A stretch of DNA of 64,000 nucleotides, taken from NCBI GenBank assembly GCA_031552405.1, contig JAVBMN010000045.1:1-64000 (forward strand), given 5' to 3'. The notes below the pieces were generated by a model. That model made no database searches, had not been told where the DNA came from, and saw only the letters and a list, made by a program, of their open reading frames with translations. This document shows, one piece after another, positions 52,858 to 62,035 of the stretch. The DNA comes from UBA1794 sp031552405. GTDB lineage: Bacteria > Bacteroidota > Bacteroidia > Bacteroidales > Bacteroidaceae. A program made the translations under genes and the position numbers. Each line of letters opens with the position of its first letter. The first letter of the stretch is position 1.

Positions 52858-54501
52858 ATGAAGAATAAATACTACCTCATACTGGCCGCTTTACTTGCCA
52901 GTCAGTCTATAACCACCTTTGCACAAAGTAATTACCTCCTCCCCCTTCGTATCGCACCCTCGCTAAGTGGCAACTTTGGAGAGATTCGTAGCGGACATAT
53001 TCATACTGGAATTGATTTCAAGACGCAGGGACGTACCGGTTTTCCCATCCGCGCCATGGCCGATGGATACATCTCTAAAATCTTTGTATCGTATGGATCC
53101 GGCTACATGCTGCATATAACTTATAATAATGGCTATACGGCCATTTACCGTCATAACGAGGCGTTTGCCCCGAAGATAGCCCGCTATACACGTAAATATC
53201 AGTACGAGCATGAAGTGGATCTGTGTGAAATAACTGTTCCCGAAGGCGTGTTACCCGTTGTACGCGGTGAAGTACTAGGTAACAGCGGGAATGAAGGCTA
53301 TTCAATGGGGCCGCATCTGCACCTCGACTTATACGAAACAGCGACGGGCGATTTCGTGGATCCCCTGCCCCACCTGGCACAAGTAATTTCCGACAATCGT
53401 GCTCCTTTGGCAGAGAGCTTCCTGATAGTGCCTCAGGCAGGGAGCGGAGTGATAAATGGAAGCGGATACATTGGGCATCCTTCCTCTACGGATAATGTCA
53501 TAGAGTGCTGGGGAAAGATAGGGATCGCTATTGACCCAGTGGATTATATGGATGGCGCATCCAACAAGCTGGGCGTAAAACATATCCGCCTGACAGTAGA
53601 CCAACGGGAAGTCTATCGTAGCGACTTGGATCGTCTGTCCCGCGAGGAAAATAACAGGATGCACAACTGGCTCATTCGCGGACACCTGAAATCATACACT
53701 GAGCCGGGCCTCTTCCTGCGTTTTATCAAGACGGATGAACGAAACGGCATCCTTACCATTAGCGAAGAGAGGGATTATCAGGTGGCTTACACCCTAGCTG
53801 ATGAAGCCGGTAATGAGCGTGAGTACAGCTTTATCCTGCGTGGAAAGGAAATGCCCATCCCGCAGCCCAATTATCAAGGCATGCGTTGCCTAAAGTGGAA
53901 TCAGGTGAACGATCTGAGCATGCCGGGCATGCAACTCATACTTCCGAGAGGGGTACTGGCCTGTGATGAATATGTGGATCCTCGCGCAGAAGCAGGCGAA
54001 TACAATGCTTCTATGCGTTATATGCTCAGCAGTAAATCTGTGGTATTGGGGAAATCCTGCGAGCTACGTATCTCCCTGCCTGCTCTAAAAAGCCTTTCTG
54101 CCAAGCAGTATTACATTGCCCGCCAAGACGGTGAGAAAAGAACGTATGCAGGAAATGCCATCCGGGAAGGCTTCTGTATAGCACAGATCGGTTCTTTGGA
54201 TACGTATTCACTTGAGATGGATACGATAGCTCCTTTGATCAAGCCCTCAGGAACAAAGGCACGATGGCAATCGCAAGGCGTGCTCGATTTTATCATCAGC
54301 GATTCGCAAACTCCCGTAGTAAGCTATAAGGGAAAAATAGATGGTAAGTTTGAACTCTTCCACCTGCGCCGTCGCACCGGACATACCACCTGCAATCTGA
54401 AAGAATGTCAGATCCCCCGTGGTAAAACGCACACTCTGGAGATTACTGCCACGGATGCCTGCGGCAATACACGCATTTATAAGGATACCTTTACCTGGTA
54501 G
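52858..54501 (+). CDS. M23-family (LytM) metallopeptidase
   Basis: A 547-residue exported protein (signal MKNKYYLILAALLASQSITTFAQ). The M23 zinc site is near the N-terminus: H-x3-D in GHIHTGIDF and H-x-H in GPHLHLDL. The rest (about 200-547) consists of beta-rich domains of unknown role. LytM peptidases cut peptide cross-links of peptidoglycan or act as regulators in division. The ATG at 52858 sits just after the -7 element; an upstream frame through the terminator is rejected. Its stop is 4 bp from the stop of the convergent TPR gene. Confidence 0.92.
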   Translation: MKNKYYLILAALLASQSITTFAQSNYLLPLRIAPSLSGNFGEIRSGHIHTGIDFKTQGRTGFPIRAMADGYISKIFVSYGSGYMLHITYNNGYTAIYRHNEAFAPKIARYTRKYQYEHEVDLCEITVPEGVLPVVRGEVLGNSGNEGYSMGPHLHLDLYETATGDFVDPLPHLAQVISDNRAPLAESFLIVPQAGSGVINGSGYIGHPSSTDNVIECWGKIGIAIDPVDYMDGASNKLGVKHIRLTVDQREVYRSDLDRLSREENNRMHNWLIRGHLKSYTEPGLFLRFIKTDERNGILTISEERDYQVAYTLADEAGNEREYSFILRGKEMPIPQPNYQGMRCLKWNQVNDLSMPGMQLILPRGVLACDEYVDPRAEAGEYNASMRYMLSSKSVVLGKSCELRISLPALKSLSAKQYYIARQDGEKRTYAGNAIREGFCIAQIGSLDTYSLEMDTIAPLIKPSGTKARWQSQGVLDFIISDSQTPVVSYKGKIDGKFELFHLRRRTGHTTCNLKECQIPRGKTHTLEITATDACGNTRIYKDTFTW

Positions 54502-54505
54502 CGGA

Positions 54506-56728
54506 TTATTCTCCCTTGCGAAGGATGTCGATGAATAACGAAAGGTCATCCTCATGAATGCCTTGCGCGATAAGATGCTCACTGTCGCTATGAAACGCTT
54601 TAAGGAAAGGTTTCATCCCTCCGTATAGTACCAAAGCTTTGCGATACAGCGCAATGGCTTTCGAGATATTGCCCATCACCCATTCCGTATGGGCCGCGTT
54701 GAGATAATCGCTTTTGGTAGGCGACGGTTGTTGAAGCAACCTTTTACAATAACGCTGCGACTGCTCCATCTTTCCACTCAGGAATGAGCACCATGCGATG
54801 GCTCGCCAGGGACGGGACGACTGCTCATCCATAAATTCGGCCTCGAAGAAGGCGTTCATTGCTTCGTTGAGTTTGCCCATATTGAGCAGGCACATACCTA
54901 TTTGCATAGAAAGTGGAAGGCTGTCCTCACTCGATAAGGCTTTGAGTTGTCCGTAACAATGCAGTGCTTTCTCATACTCGCCAAGCTGACGGTAACAATA
55001 CGCCATGTTCTTCAATACCCATCTCTGCTTAGGATTCAGAAGATCAGCCCTTTGATACATATCAATGGCTTCCGTATATTTCATCTCTTGCTGCATGCAG
55101 AAGCCTCGTTTCTGGTATACATCCACGGTGGCACCCTGGCGGGTGATAATCTTTTGGTACAGCGTCTCGGCTTCGCCCCAGAGCTCTTTGTGAAAGAAAA
55201 ACTCGGCAAAAGGCAATTTGGCTTTCGCGCTGCCCAAGGCAGTTTCCAGCGTACGGCAGGAGAATAAGTAAAGGTCGCTACGAAAAGGATTTCGAAACTC
55301 CGCCTTACGGGGATGCAGGTTGAAGAAACGGTAGAAGTCCTGAATATAGTGCTTACTGCATTCGCGTTTGCGAAGGGACTGGTCGCCTTCCAGCTTCTTG
55401 GTCATCTCTTTCAGTTCTTCCTCCTGCATGGAGAGTTGGTTCATCACCATTCCCTTTTGCATATCGGGGATACCGGCTATGGTGAGACTGAAGGAGTATT
55501 TATCGCTGTCGCACAAAGAACCGAAACGGGTAATGACATCCAGGATCTGGAGCGAGTTCTTGCTTTGTGCTTTCACAGTGCTCAGGATTTGCGAATGCAA
55601 TGTGGTAAAGGGCAGCATCCAGTTGGCCGGCTCATAGAAGAAAGAGTAGTTCTTTACCTGAGCAAAAGAAGCCAGAAATACATCCTCGCCTTCCATCATC
55701 ATGGATTGAAACTCGCTGAGGAGCTTCTCCATGCCCGAGTTACGAAGTTGCTCTTCCCAGTCGGGGTTCTTCTCCATATTCTCTAACGCATTCTCATCGG
55801 CCTGGAAATGAAAAGAGTCATTGCGTATCTTGCTGTTTCTCATGAACTGCGGTAAGAGCTCGTCCTTTATCTTTTGTTCGGTCTTCTTGCTCTCCCGGCT
55901 GTATAGCAGTTGTACCTGAATAGTGCGAAGGTCATTTACAAACATAGGCTCTTCCTGCAGCAAAGCCAGTCGGGCAGCCACTTCCGGATATAGCATCAGC
56001 CTTGTATCATACCGATGGCAGATAAGGGCAAGTCCTACCAGCGCGCGCTGATTGACCTTCACATCCGTATCACGGCAAGTATCGGCTATCAAGACCAGTT
56101 TGGCTGTGTCTAGGTGATTCAACAGTCCGAAGGTAAGCGCGGTAACAAAGTGTTCCTTTACAAAAGACTGTACATGAGGAGATTGCAATATGTCTTTTGC
56201 GCTATTTACCTCCTCCCGGCTCCAGAAAACAGAACACCAGGTACTGTAAAACAACTCTGTAAAGGCAGATTCATGTCGGCGGGCCAATTCGATAAGCTCT
56301 TCTATACGGTGTTCCATATAATCCTTATCCGTGCGGATCTCATCCAGCTGGGTGGTAAAATACTCCAGTTCCATGAGCAGCACATCCAGAGAACGGGCAG
56401 GCATTTTCTCATAGGTGCGTCTTTTCTCATGAAAAAGGCTCATTCCCAGAGGCAGACTCGTCATCATGTGTGCCTTGTCATTTAAGGTATAGGCACGTAC
56501 CAAGAGCTGATTATGAAGCAGATGCCTCTGAGGATCATCCGTGCCGAGGCGCAGGTATTCCAGCATATACTCATATGAAGTGGTAATATCGCTGGTTTCT
56601 TCCTGTAATTGCCAGTCGTGGGTTTCTGCCACAAAGACGGACAGCTTGTCCATTGCAGCCAGCAATTCTTTACGATCCAGCAATGCGGTTATTTCCTGGT
56701 GTCTTTCGGTAATCTGCTCGAGAGTCAT
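54506..56728 (-). CDS. Large TPR-repeat protein of unknown function
   Basis: A 740-residue soluble protein without a signal peptide. The C-terminal third has clear TPR motifs (ELWGEAETLYQKIITRQGATVDVYQKRG; KYTEAIDMYQRADLLNPKQRWVLKNMAYCYRQLGEYEKALHCYGQLKAL). The N-terminal two thirds are helical without recognised motif. It is last in the run phoH-purC-menG-aroE-hydrolase-TPM-LemA, 86 bp after LemA. A scaffold role is inferred. Confidence 0.85.
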   Translation of the reverse strand: MTLEQITERHQEITALLDRKELLAAMDKLSVFVAETHDWQLQEETSDITTSYEYMLEYLRLGTDDPQRHLLHNQLLVRAYTLNDKAHMMTSLPLGMSLFHEKRRTYEKMPARSLDVLLMELEYFTTQLDEIRTDKDYMEHRIEELIELARRHESAFTELFYSTWCSVFWSREEVNSAKDILQSPHVQSFVKEHFVTALTFGLLNHLDTAKLVLIADTCRDTDVKVNQRALVGLALICHRYDTRLMLYPEVAARLALLQEEPMFVNDLRTIQVQLLYSRESKKTEQKIKDELLPQFMRNSKIRNDSFHFQADENALENMEKNPDWEEQLRNSGMEKLLSEFQSMMMEGEDVFLASFAQVKNYSFFYEPANWMLPFTTLHSQILSTVKAQSKNSLQILDVITRFGSLCDSDKYSFSLTIAGIPDMQKGMVMNQLSMQEEELKEMTKKLEGDQSLRKRECSKHYIQDFYRFFNLHPRKAEFRNPFRSDLYLFSCRTLETALGSAKAKLPFAEFFFHKELWGEAETLYQKIITRQGATVDVYQKRGFCMQQEMKYTEAIDMYQRADLLNPKQRWVLKNMAYCYRQLGEYEKALHCYGQLKALSSEDSLPLSMQIGMCLLNMGKLNEAMNAFFEAEFMDEQSSRPWRAIAWCSFLSGKMEQSQRYCKRLLQQPSPTKSDYLNAAHTEWVMGNISKAIALYRKALVLYGGMKPFLKAFHSDSEHLIAQGIHEDDLSLFIDILRKGE

Positions 56729-56814
56729 ATAGTTGGATGTATTTATGCGCGTTCAGCGCTTAGTCTTCTTTTCTATTAAAAGGGTTAAGGGGTACAGAAT
56801 GTTTGGAAAACAGT

Positions 56815-57405
56815 TTAGAATTCTACTTTCGGAGCTTCCTGGGCGGCAGCTAGTGCTTCGAAATAGCCTTTTTTCTCGAATCCGAAGATAGAAGCGAGTA
56901 TACTTTTGGGGAAACTGCGAATGGCGGTGTTATAGGTTTGCACAGTTTCATTGAAACGTCCGCGTTCCACAGCAATCCGGTTCTCAGTGCCTTCCAATTG
57001 GGCTTGCAGCTCCAGAAAGTTTTGATTGGCCTTCAGCTCTGGATATTTTTCGCTGACCATGAGCAGGCGGCCCAGGGCATTGGTGATGTCACCCTGTGCC
57101 TGCTGATAAGCCTTCAGTGATTCAGGGGTCAGTTTTGCAGGGTCTACGGTTATCTGAGTAGCTTTGGCACGGGCTTCCATTACGCCCTGCAAAGTTTCCT
57201 GCTCGTGCTTGGCATATCCTTTCACGGTGTTTACCAGGTTGGGTATCAGGTCGTAACGACGCTGGTATTGATTCTCTACATTACTCCATGATTTGAGCAC
57301 ATCCTCATCCATTGTGACCATCGAATTGTAGCTTCCACTCAATGAGCTGACACACATAACGATCACTACGATCACCACTCCGAGTATAATCAATGTCTTT
57401 TTCAT
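56815..57405 (-). CDS. lemA: LemA-family membrane protein
   Basis: A 196-residue protein with an N-terminal membrane segment (TLIILGVVIVVIVMCVSSL) and the LemA helical core (VLKSWSNVENQYQRRYDLIPNLVNTVKGYAKHE; NALGRLLMVSEKYPELKANQNFLELQAQLEGTENRIA). Function is unknown. LemA genes commonly sit beside TPM-domain genes, as here (64 bp downstream of one). Confidence 0.94.
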   Translation of the reverse strand: MKKTLIILGVVIVVIVMCVSSLSGSYNSMVTMDEDVLKSWSNVENQYQRRYDLIPNLVNTVKGYAKHEQETLQGVMEARAKATQITVDPAKLTPESLKAYQQAQGDITNALGRLLMVSEKYPELKANQNFLELQAQLEGTENRIAVERGRFNETVQTYNTAIRSFPKSILASIFGFEKKGYFEALAAAQEAPKVEF

Positions 57406-57469
57406 AACTTGTTTCTTTTATATGATTACTTTATATTATTTCTTTCCTTTAGTTCGGAAGTCCTCTTTA

Positions 57470-58399
57470 TCAGAACCGGGTGCCAGCCCCACCGCCTCCG
57501 GAGGATCCACCACCAAAGCGTCCTCCGCCAAATCCTCTGCTTCCGCCACCTGAGGAACGGCCACCACCTCCCCAGAAGGGAGGCACGACAGGGCCGCTGC
57601 TACTGCCCCTGTTGGGAGGGCTGTTATCTCTATCCCTATATACGGTTTCGCGTGTTTTTTGATGTCCACAGAAACGACAGGTATAGGTATCTATTACCTT
57701 TTTCATACCATCGGGCAGTGTGACGGTAGAGCTGTGGGTGCGACGAAGTGCATCGCGCTTCTTGCACTGCGGACAGCGGCTAAAGAGGTAATTAAACAAA
57801 AGTGCCAAACAGGCTATCGCCGATAGGATAAGCGTGATAATGAGAGGGAAATTATTATCCTCCTCCGACAATGCCTCCTTTGCCTCCATACTGCCGTCCA
57901 GCACTCCACATACGGCTTTTACTCCTGCGGTCAACCCTTTGCCCCATTGCTCATTCTTTAGATAGGGCACCATGTACTGCATCTGTATGCGTTTGCAGAT
58001 GGCATCCGGCAGTGGTCCTTCCAGTCCGTAACCGGTAACCATCTGTATGCAACGCTGGTCGGTTACCAAAAGAATGACAAGTCCGTTATCCCGGTCCTTC
58101 TCTCCCACTCCCCATTTGGTAAGGAGGTTAAGAGCAAAATCAAAGCATTCCGCCGTTCCGATGCTCGGCACTACAGCTACTACGGATTGTATGCCGGTTT
58201 TCTGTTCCAGCTGGAGCAGCATTCGATCCATTTCGGCCACATCGGATGAGGAAAGCAGTCCTGAGGGATCGGTGACATGGCGTGAGGCATTTTCTATGTA
58301 TACATTGGGCAGATTATCAACCGTATATACCGTTCCGGCTGCATACATACACTGTATAACGCAGAGCAGGATAAGCGGAAATATAAGGAGTCTTCTCAT
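57470..58399 (-). CDS. TPM-domain (YgcG-like) membrane protein
   Basis: A 309-residue protein. After a signal peptide, the TPM domain covers about 35-165 (VTDPSGLLSSSDVAEMDRMLLQLE; GLVILLVTDQRCIQMVTGYGLEG). A membrane helix (LIITLILSAIACLALLF) and a zinc-ribbon-like segment with CPQC and CRFC follow, then a Gly/Ser/Arg-rich tail ending GGGAGTRF. The zinc ribbon is an addition compared with minimal members. It is paired with LemA. Confidence 0.92.
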   Translation of the reverse strand: MRRLLIFPLILLCVIQCMYAAGTVYTVDNLPNVYIENASRHVTDPSGLLSSSDVAEMDRMLLQLEQKTGIQSVVAVVPSIGTAECFDFALNLLTKWGVGEKDRDNGLVILLVTDQRCIQMVTGYGLEGPLPDAICKRIQMQYMVPYLKNEQWGKGLTAGVKAVCGVLDGSMEAKEALSEEDNNFPLIITLILSAIACLALLFNYLFSRCPQCKKRDALRRTHSSTVTLPDGMKKVIDTYTCRFCGHQKTRETVYRDRDNSPPNRGSSSGPVVPPFWGGGGRSSGGGSRGFGGGRFGGGSSGGGGAGTRF

Positions 58400-58411
58400 A
58401 GCCTCGGATGA

Positions 58412-59368
58412 TTACAGGTAGCGGTTTACAAACCGGCTCACCACCCCGGTGTATTTCTCCGGATGATCTTTATACATTTGGGCATGAGTCACATCCGGCT
58501 CTACCCACAGTTCTTTTATGCCTGGTTTGGTTTCGTAAAGTGTATACACCATTGAGGTGGGGACAAATGCATCTCCACCTCCGTGAATGAACAGCATGGG
58601 AAGCTGGCATTTAGCTATTTGCATCTGTGGCGATGCCTCTTTGAAATTCCATCCGTACCTGAGCTGGCAAAGAAAGCTGGCTGAGTAAAGCACCGGAAAA
58701 TCGGGCAGGTTAAATTGGCTTTTCAGCTCACCGGAAAACTCATCCCACACGCTGGTGTAGCCACAATCCTCCACAAAACATTTTATGTTGGCTGGAAGAA
58801 CCTCTCCACTGACACACATCGTAGTGGCGGCTCCCATCGAGATACCATGTACCACGATGCGGGTAGTATCTGCATCGCCACCAAAGAGTTGTCGTGATAC
58901 ACCGATCCACTGCATCACATCCAAGCGGTCTTTCCATCCCATCTGCATAACTTCACCTTCGCTTTGTCCGTGGTTTTGCAAGTCGGGAAGCATGATGTTA
59001 CACTGTAAGTCCTTGTGATACAGGTAACCAATCATCATCATACGAATGGCATTGTCTGTGTATCCATGTACAATGACGGCAGTTCGGGGGGTAGGCTTCG
59101 GGGCGGATGCATAATACGCATGCAAGCGAACACCTTCTGTATTGGTAATAAAGGTATCCCTCAAGGCTTGGTTCGAATATAGAGAATCCATCCAATTCAC
59201 AATCTGCGGATAGGCAGAGCGCATATATTCCAGCGATTCTTTCTCATTTCGCCCCCTGTTCACCGGAGTAAGAGAGTAATCCAGCATATACGCCCCACTA
59301 CCCAGCGAGACTCCTACACAGAGTAGAAGCACCAGAAAGAGGCCTATATATAGTTTCTTTCTTTTCAT
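58412..59368 (-). CDS. Membrane-anchored alpha/beta hydrolase
   Basis: A 318-residue protein with an N-terminal anchor (LYIGLFLVLLLCVGVSLGSGA). The hydrolase fold shows VIVHGYTDN, nucleophile serine in HGISMGA, an aspartate in HGGGDAFVP and a histidine in DVTHAQMY. It resembles the Bacteroidetes/Firmicutes BAAT/YqkD-like hydrolases; substrate unknown. It begins 3 bp after aroE and is in the same operon. Confidence 0.9.
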   Translation of the reverse strand: MKRKKLYIGLFLVLLLCVGVSLGSGAYMLDYSLTPVNRGRNEKESLEYMRSAYPQIVNWMDSLYSNQALRDTFITNTEGVRLHAYYASAPKPTPRTAVIVHGYTDNAIRMMMIGYLYHKDLQCNIMLPDLQNHGQSEGEVMQMGWKDRLDVMQWIGVSRQLFGGDADTTRIVVHGISMGAATTMCVSGEVLPANIKCFVEDCGYTSVWDEFSGELKSQFNLPDFPVLYSASFLCQLRYGWNFKEASPQMQIAKCQLPMLFIHGGGDAFVPTSMVYTLYETKPGIKELWVEPDVTHAQMYKDHPEKYTGVVSRFVNRYL

Positions 59369-59371
59369 CTG

Positions 59372-60124
59372 TCAGAGTGCTTTTTGCCAGATATCCCAGG
59401 CCGCGTCGGCTTGCAAGAGTAGCATCTCCAGGCCATTTTTCACCATGGCGCCCTGTTCGAGACCTTTCTTCATGAAAAGTGTCTGGTCGGGGTTGTAGAG
59501 CAAATCGTAGAGCAGGTGCTCCTTGCCGATCTCCTCATAAGGCAGGTTGGGACAGGTATCTTCGTGTGGGAACATACCGATAGGAGTGGCATTCACTATG
59601 ATTTTATGCTCCTGCATCACCTCGGGAGTCAGCATTTGATAACGAATGCTGTTTGGGGACTCCGTATCGGAGCGCGATACAAAGAGGGATTCTACCCCCA
59701 ATTTCTTAAGGCCGTGGTACACCGCTTTCGAGGCACCTCCCGTGCCCAGAATCAGGGCCTTCTTCATGCCTGGGGTAAGAAACGGCTGAATGGAATCGGC
59801 AAAACCGATAATGTCGGAATTATATCCCTTCAGCATAATTTTCCCCTTCAGGCGGGTGATCGTAATCACATTTACCGCTCCGATGGCTGCAGCAGCGGGA
59901 TCAATGCTATCCAAGTAGGGAATGACTTGTTCTTTATAGGGAATGGTCACATTGAGTCCTTTCAGCTCAGGGTTTGATTCGATTATTCCAAGGAAATCCT
60001 TGATGTGCGGTATCTCAAAGTTAAGATACTCGGCATCAATGCCTTCGGCAGAGAATTTCTCATTGAAATAGCTTCTTGAGAAAGAATGCTCAAGGGGATA
60101 ACCTATTAGTCCGTACTTTTCCAT
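59372..60124 (-). CDS. aroE: Shikimate dehydrogenase
   Basis: A 250-residue enzyme that reduces 3-dehydroshikimate with NADPH in aromatic amino acid synthesis. Substrate site S14/S16 (LEHSFSRSYF) and the catalytic lysine K64 (NVTIPYKE) are visible, then IGAVNVI and the NADPH loop LGTGGASKAV. At 250 residues it is slightly shorter than the E. coli enzyme. It lies between menG (20 bp) and the hydrolase (3 bp). Confidence 0.96.
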   Translation of the reverse strand: MEKYGLIGYPLEHSFSRSYFNEKFSAEGIDAEYLNFEIPHIKDFLGIIESNPELKGLNVTIPYKEQVIPYLDSIDPAAAAIGAVNVITITRLKGKIMLKGYNSDIIGFADSIQPFLTPGMKKALILGTGGASKAVYHGLKKLGVESLFVSRSDTESPNSIRYQMLTPEVMQEHKIIVNATPIGMFPHEDTCPNLPYEEIGKEHLLYDLLYNPDQTLFMKKGLEQGAMVKNGLEMLLLQADAAWDIWQKAL

Positions 60125-60144
60125 ATGTGTAAAATAGCAGGTAG

Positions 60145-60882
60145 TTATTTGGCGGCAGTGTACAAGGTACAGATGCCGAATGTCATTCGTTTAATATGCA
60201 CTTCCGTGAAGCCTGCACGCGACAGGATCTCGGCCATGACTTCTCCCTGAGGGAAGGCGCGGATAGTGGAAGGCAGGTAATGGTATGCTTTAGCATCGCG
60301 CGAGAAGAGGCGTCCCAGCGTGGGAATGACCAGCGTAGAATAGATTCTGAAAAGCATCTTCATGGGGCAACGCTCCGGCTGGGTAAGCTCCAGTATAACA
60401 AGCCTTCCGCCGGGTTTCAGTACGCGGTGCATTTCGCACAGGCCTTTATCCAGATTGTCGAAGTTGCGAATGCCGAAAGCTACGGTGATGGCATCAAAAC
60501 TGTCGTTCGCAAAGGTGAGGCAGGTGCAGTCCTCACGTGCAAAGGTGAGGGCATGTGCCAGTCCGGCTTCCTCCGTCTTCCGGCGGGCGATCTGCATCAT
60601 ACCTTCCGAAATATCGGTACCAATCAGGCTGGCGGGTTGCAACTCACGGTAGGCCAACAGGGCAAAATCGCCCGTTCCAGTGGCTACATCCATCATCTGC
60701 TGCGGCCTGAAGGAGCGCAGGTGCTGGATGGCTTTCCGGCGCCAGTACTTGTCGATTCCCCAGGAAAGAGTGTGGTTTAGGCGGTCATACGCAGGTGCGA
60801 TGTGGTTAAACATCGTTTCCACCTGTTCGGTTTTTCCGCCTTCCTCGTGGTAAGGCTTTATCTTTTCTTGCGCGTAGGGCAT
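60145..60882 (-). CDS. menG: Demethylmenaquinone/ubiquinone-type C-methyltransferase
   Basis: A 245-residue SAM-dependent methyltransferase. SAM motif MDVATGTGD (64-72); UbiE/MenG signatures VETMFNHIAPAYDRLNHTLSWGIDKYWRR and VLKPGGRLVILELTQP with FGIRNFDN. In anaerobic Bacteroidales it makes menaquinone, hence menG (ubiE in enterics). ATG at 60882 (MPYAQEKIKPY) fits the family; a longer frame upstream crosses a repeat-rich stretch. Confidence 0.95.
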   Translation of the reverse strand: MPYAQEKIKPYHEEGGKTEQVETMFNHIAPAYDRLNHTLSWGIDKYWRRKAIQHLRSFRPQQMMDVATGTGDFALLAYRELQPASLIGTDISEGMMQIARRKTEEAGLAHALTFAREDCTCLTFANDSFDAITVAFGIRNFDNLDKGLCEMHRVLKPGGRLVILELTQPERCPMKMLFRIYSTLVIPTLGRLFSRDAKAYHYLPSTIRAFPQGEVMAEILSRAGFTEVHIKRMTFGICTLYTAAK

Positions 60883-60920
60883 GGAAGAAGAGGTTTTGTT
60901 AGTATGTTCTTTTATTTCTG

Positions 60921-61073
60921 GCGACGGGCGGAAATGAATCTGCCCCGGGGCGGATGCTCGTCCGGCGATGGGCGGAAATGCATCCGGCGGTCGCCGGAAA
61001 TGAATAATGAAGGCCCAAAAGGGAGTATATATAGGTACAGCCATTTATGCTGCGGGCATAAATGGCTGTACCT
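60921..61073 (-). other. purC-menG spacer with hairpin and short repeats
   Basis: A 197-bp spacer. It has a perfect 17-bp stem (61033-61049 with 61057-61073, arm AGGTACAGCCATTTATG) with a 7-base loop and no T-run. Three copies of CGGAAATG-N-AT occur near 60929, 60973 and 60995. It may be an mRNA processing or attenuation element between the two genes. Confidence 0.6.
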
Positions 61074-61079
61074 CATGCA

Positions 61080-62027
61080 TTACTTATAGCTGGCAATAAA
61101 TGCCTTTACGTTCTTTTCGATACGTGCGGTAATGTCGGCTGCATCGGCTTTCACAAACTTCTCGCCCACGATGTGTTCGTACAGTTCGATGTAACGTTCG
61201 CTGACGCTGGTCACGTATTCCGGCGTCATTTCGGGTACTTGCTGCCCTTCCTGCCCCATGAATCCGTTGTCCATCAGCCACTGGCGCACAAATTCCTTAG
61301 AGAGCTGACGTTGCTCTTCACCCTTTTCAAACTTCTCCTGGTAGCCTTCGCTGTAGAAATAACGGGAGGAATCGGGGGTGTGGATCTCATCGATGAGGTA
61401 CACTTTGCCGTCACGTTTACCAAACTCATACTTAGTATCCACCAGGATCAGCCCCTTTTCGGCAGCCATCTCCGTACCGCGTTGGAAGAGGCGGCGGGTA
61501 TAGTCTTCCATTTGCTCGTAATCTTCCTTACTCACAATGCCTTGGGCAATGATTTCCTCCCGAGAGATGTTTTCATCGTGGCCGGCATCGGCTTTGGTGG
61601 TGGGAGTCAGGATGGGTTCGGGGAAGCGCTCGTTTTCGCGCATACCATCGGGCAGTTGCACGCCGCAGATGGAGCGGCATCCGGCTTTATATTCGCGCCA
61701 GGCGCTACCGGTGAGGTATCCACGGATAATCATTTCCACGCGGAATCCTTCGCATCGCAGACCCACGGTAACCATGGGGTCGGGAGTGGCAATTTTCCAG
61801 TTGGGCACAATATCAGCCGTGGCATCCAGGAACTTGGAGGCGATCTGATTCAGTACCTGTCCTTTGTAAGGGATTCCTTTGGGCAGGATTACGTCGAAGG
61901 CCGAGATACGATCGCTGGCCACCATGACAAGCAGGTCGCCATTGATGTCATACACATCGCGTACTTTTCCGTGATACACACTATTCATTCCTTCAAAAAC
62001 GAAGTCGGTTCTTGTCAATGCACTCAT
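61080..62027 (-). CDS. purC: SAICAR synthase (PurC)
   Basis: A 315-residue purine synthesis enzyme that joins CAIR with aspartate using ATP. Signatures: YHGKVRDVYDINGDLLVMVASDRISAFD, EMIIRGYLTGSAWREYK, GLILVDTKYEFGK and LIDEIHTPDSSRYF. It starts 8 bp after phoH and is followed by a strong hairpin. Confidence 0.97.
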   Translation of the reverse strand: MSALTRTDFVFEGMNSVYHGKVRDVYDINGDLLVMVASDRISAFDVILPKGIPYKGQVLNQIASKFLDATADIVPNWKIATPDPMVTVGLRCEGFRVEMIIRGYLTGSAWREYKAGCRSICGVQLPDGMRENERFPEPILTPTTKADAGHDENISREEIIAQGIVSKEDYEQMEDYTRRLFQRGTEMAAEKGLILVDTKYEFGKRDGKVYLIDEIHTPDSSRYFYSEGYQEKFEKGEEQRQLSKEFVRQWLMDNGFMGQEGQQVPEMTPEYVTSVSERYIELYEHIVGEKFVKADAADITARIEKNVKAFIASYK

Positions 62028-62035
62028 ACTATCTG

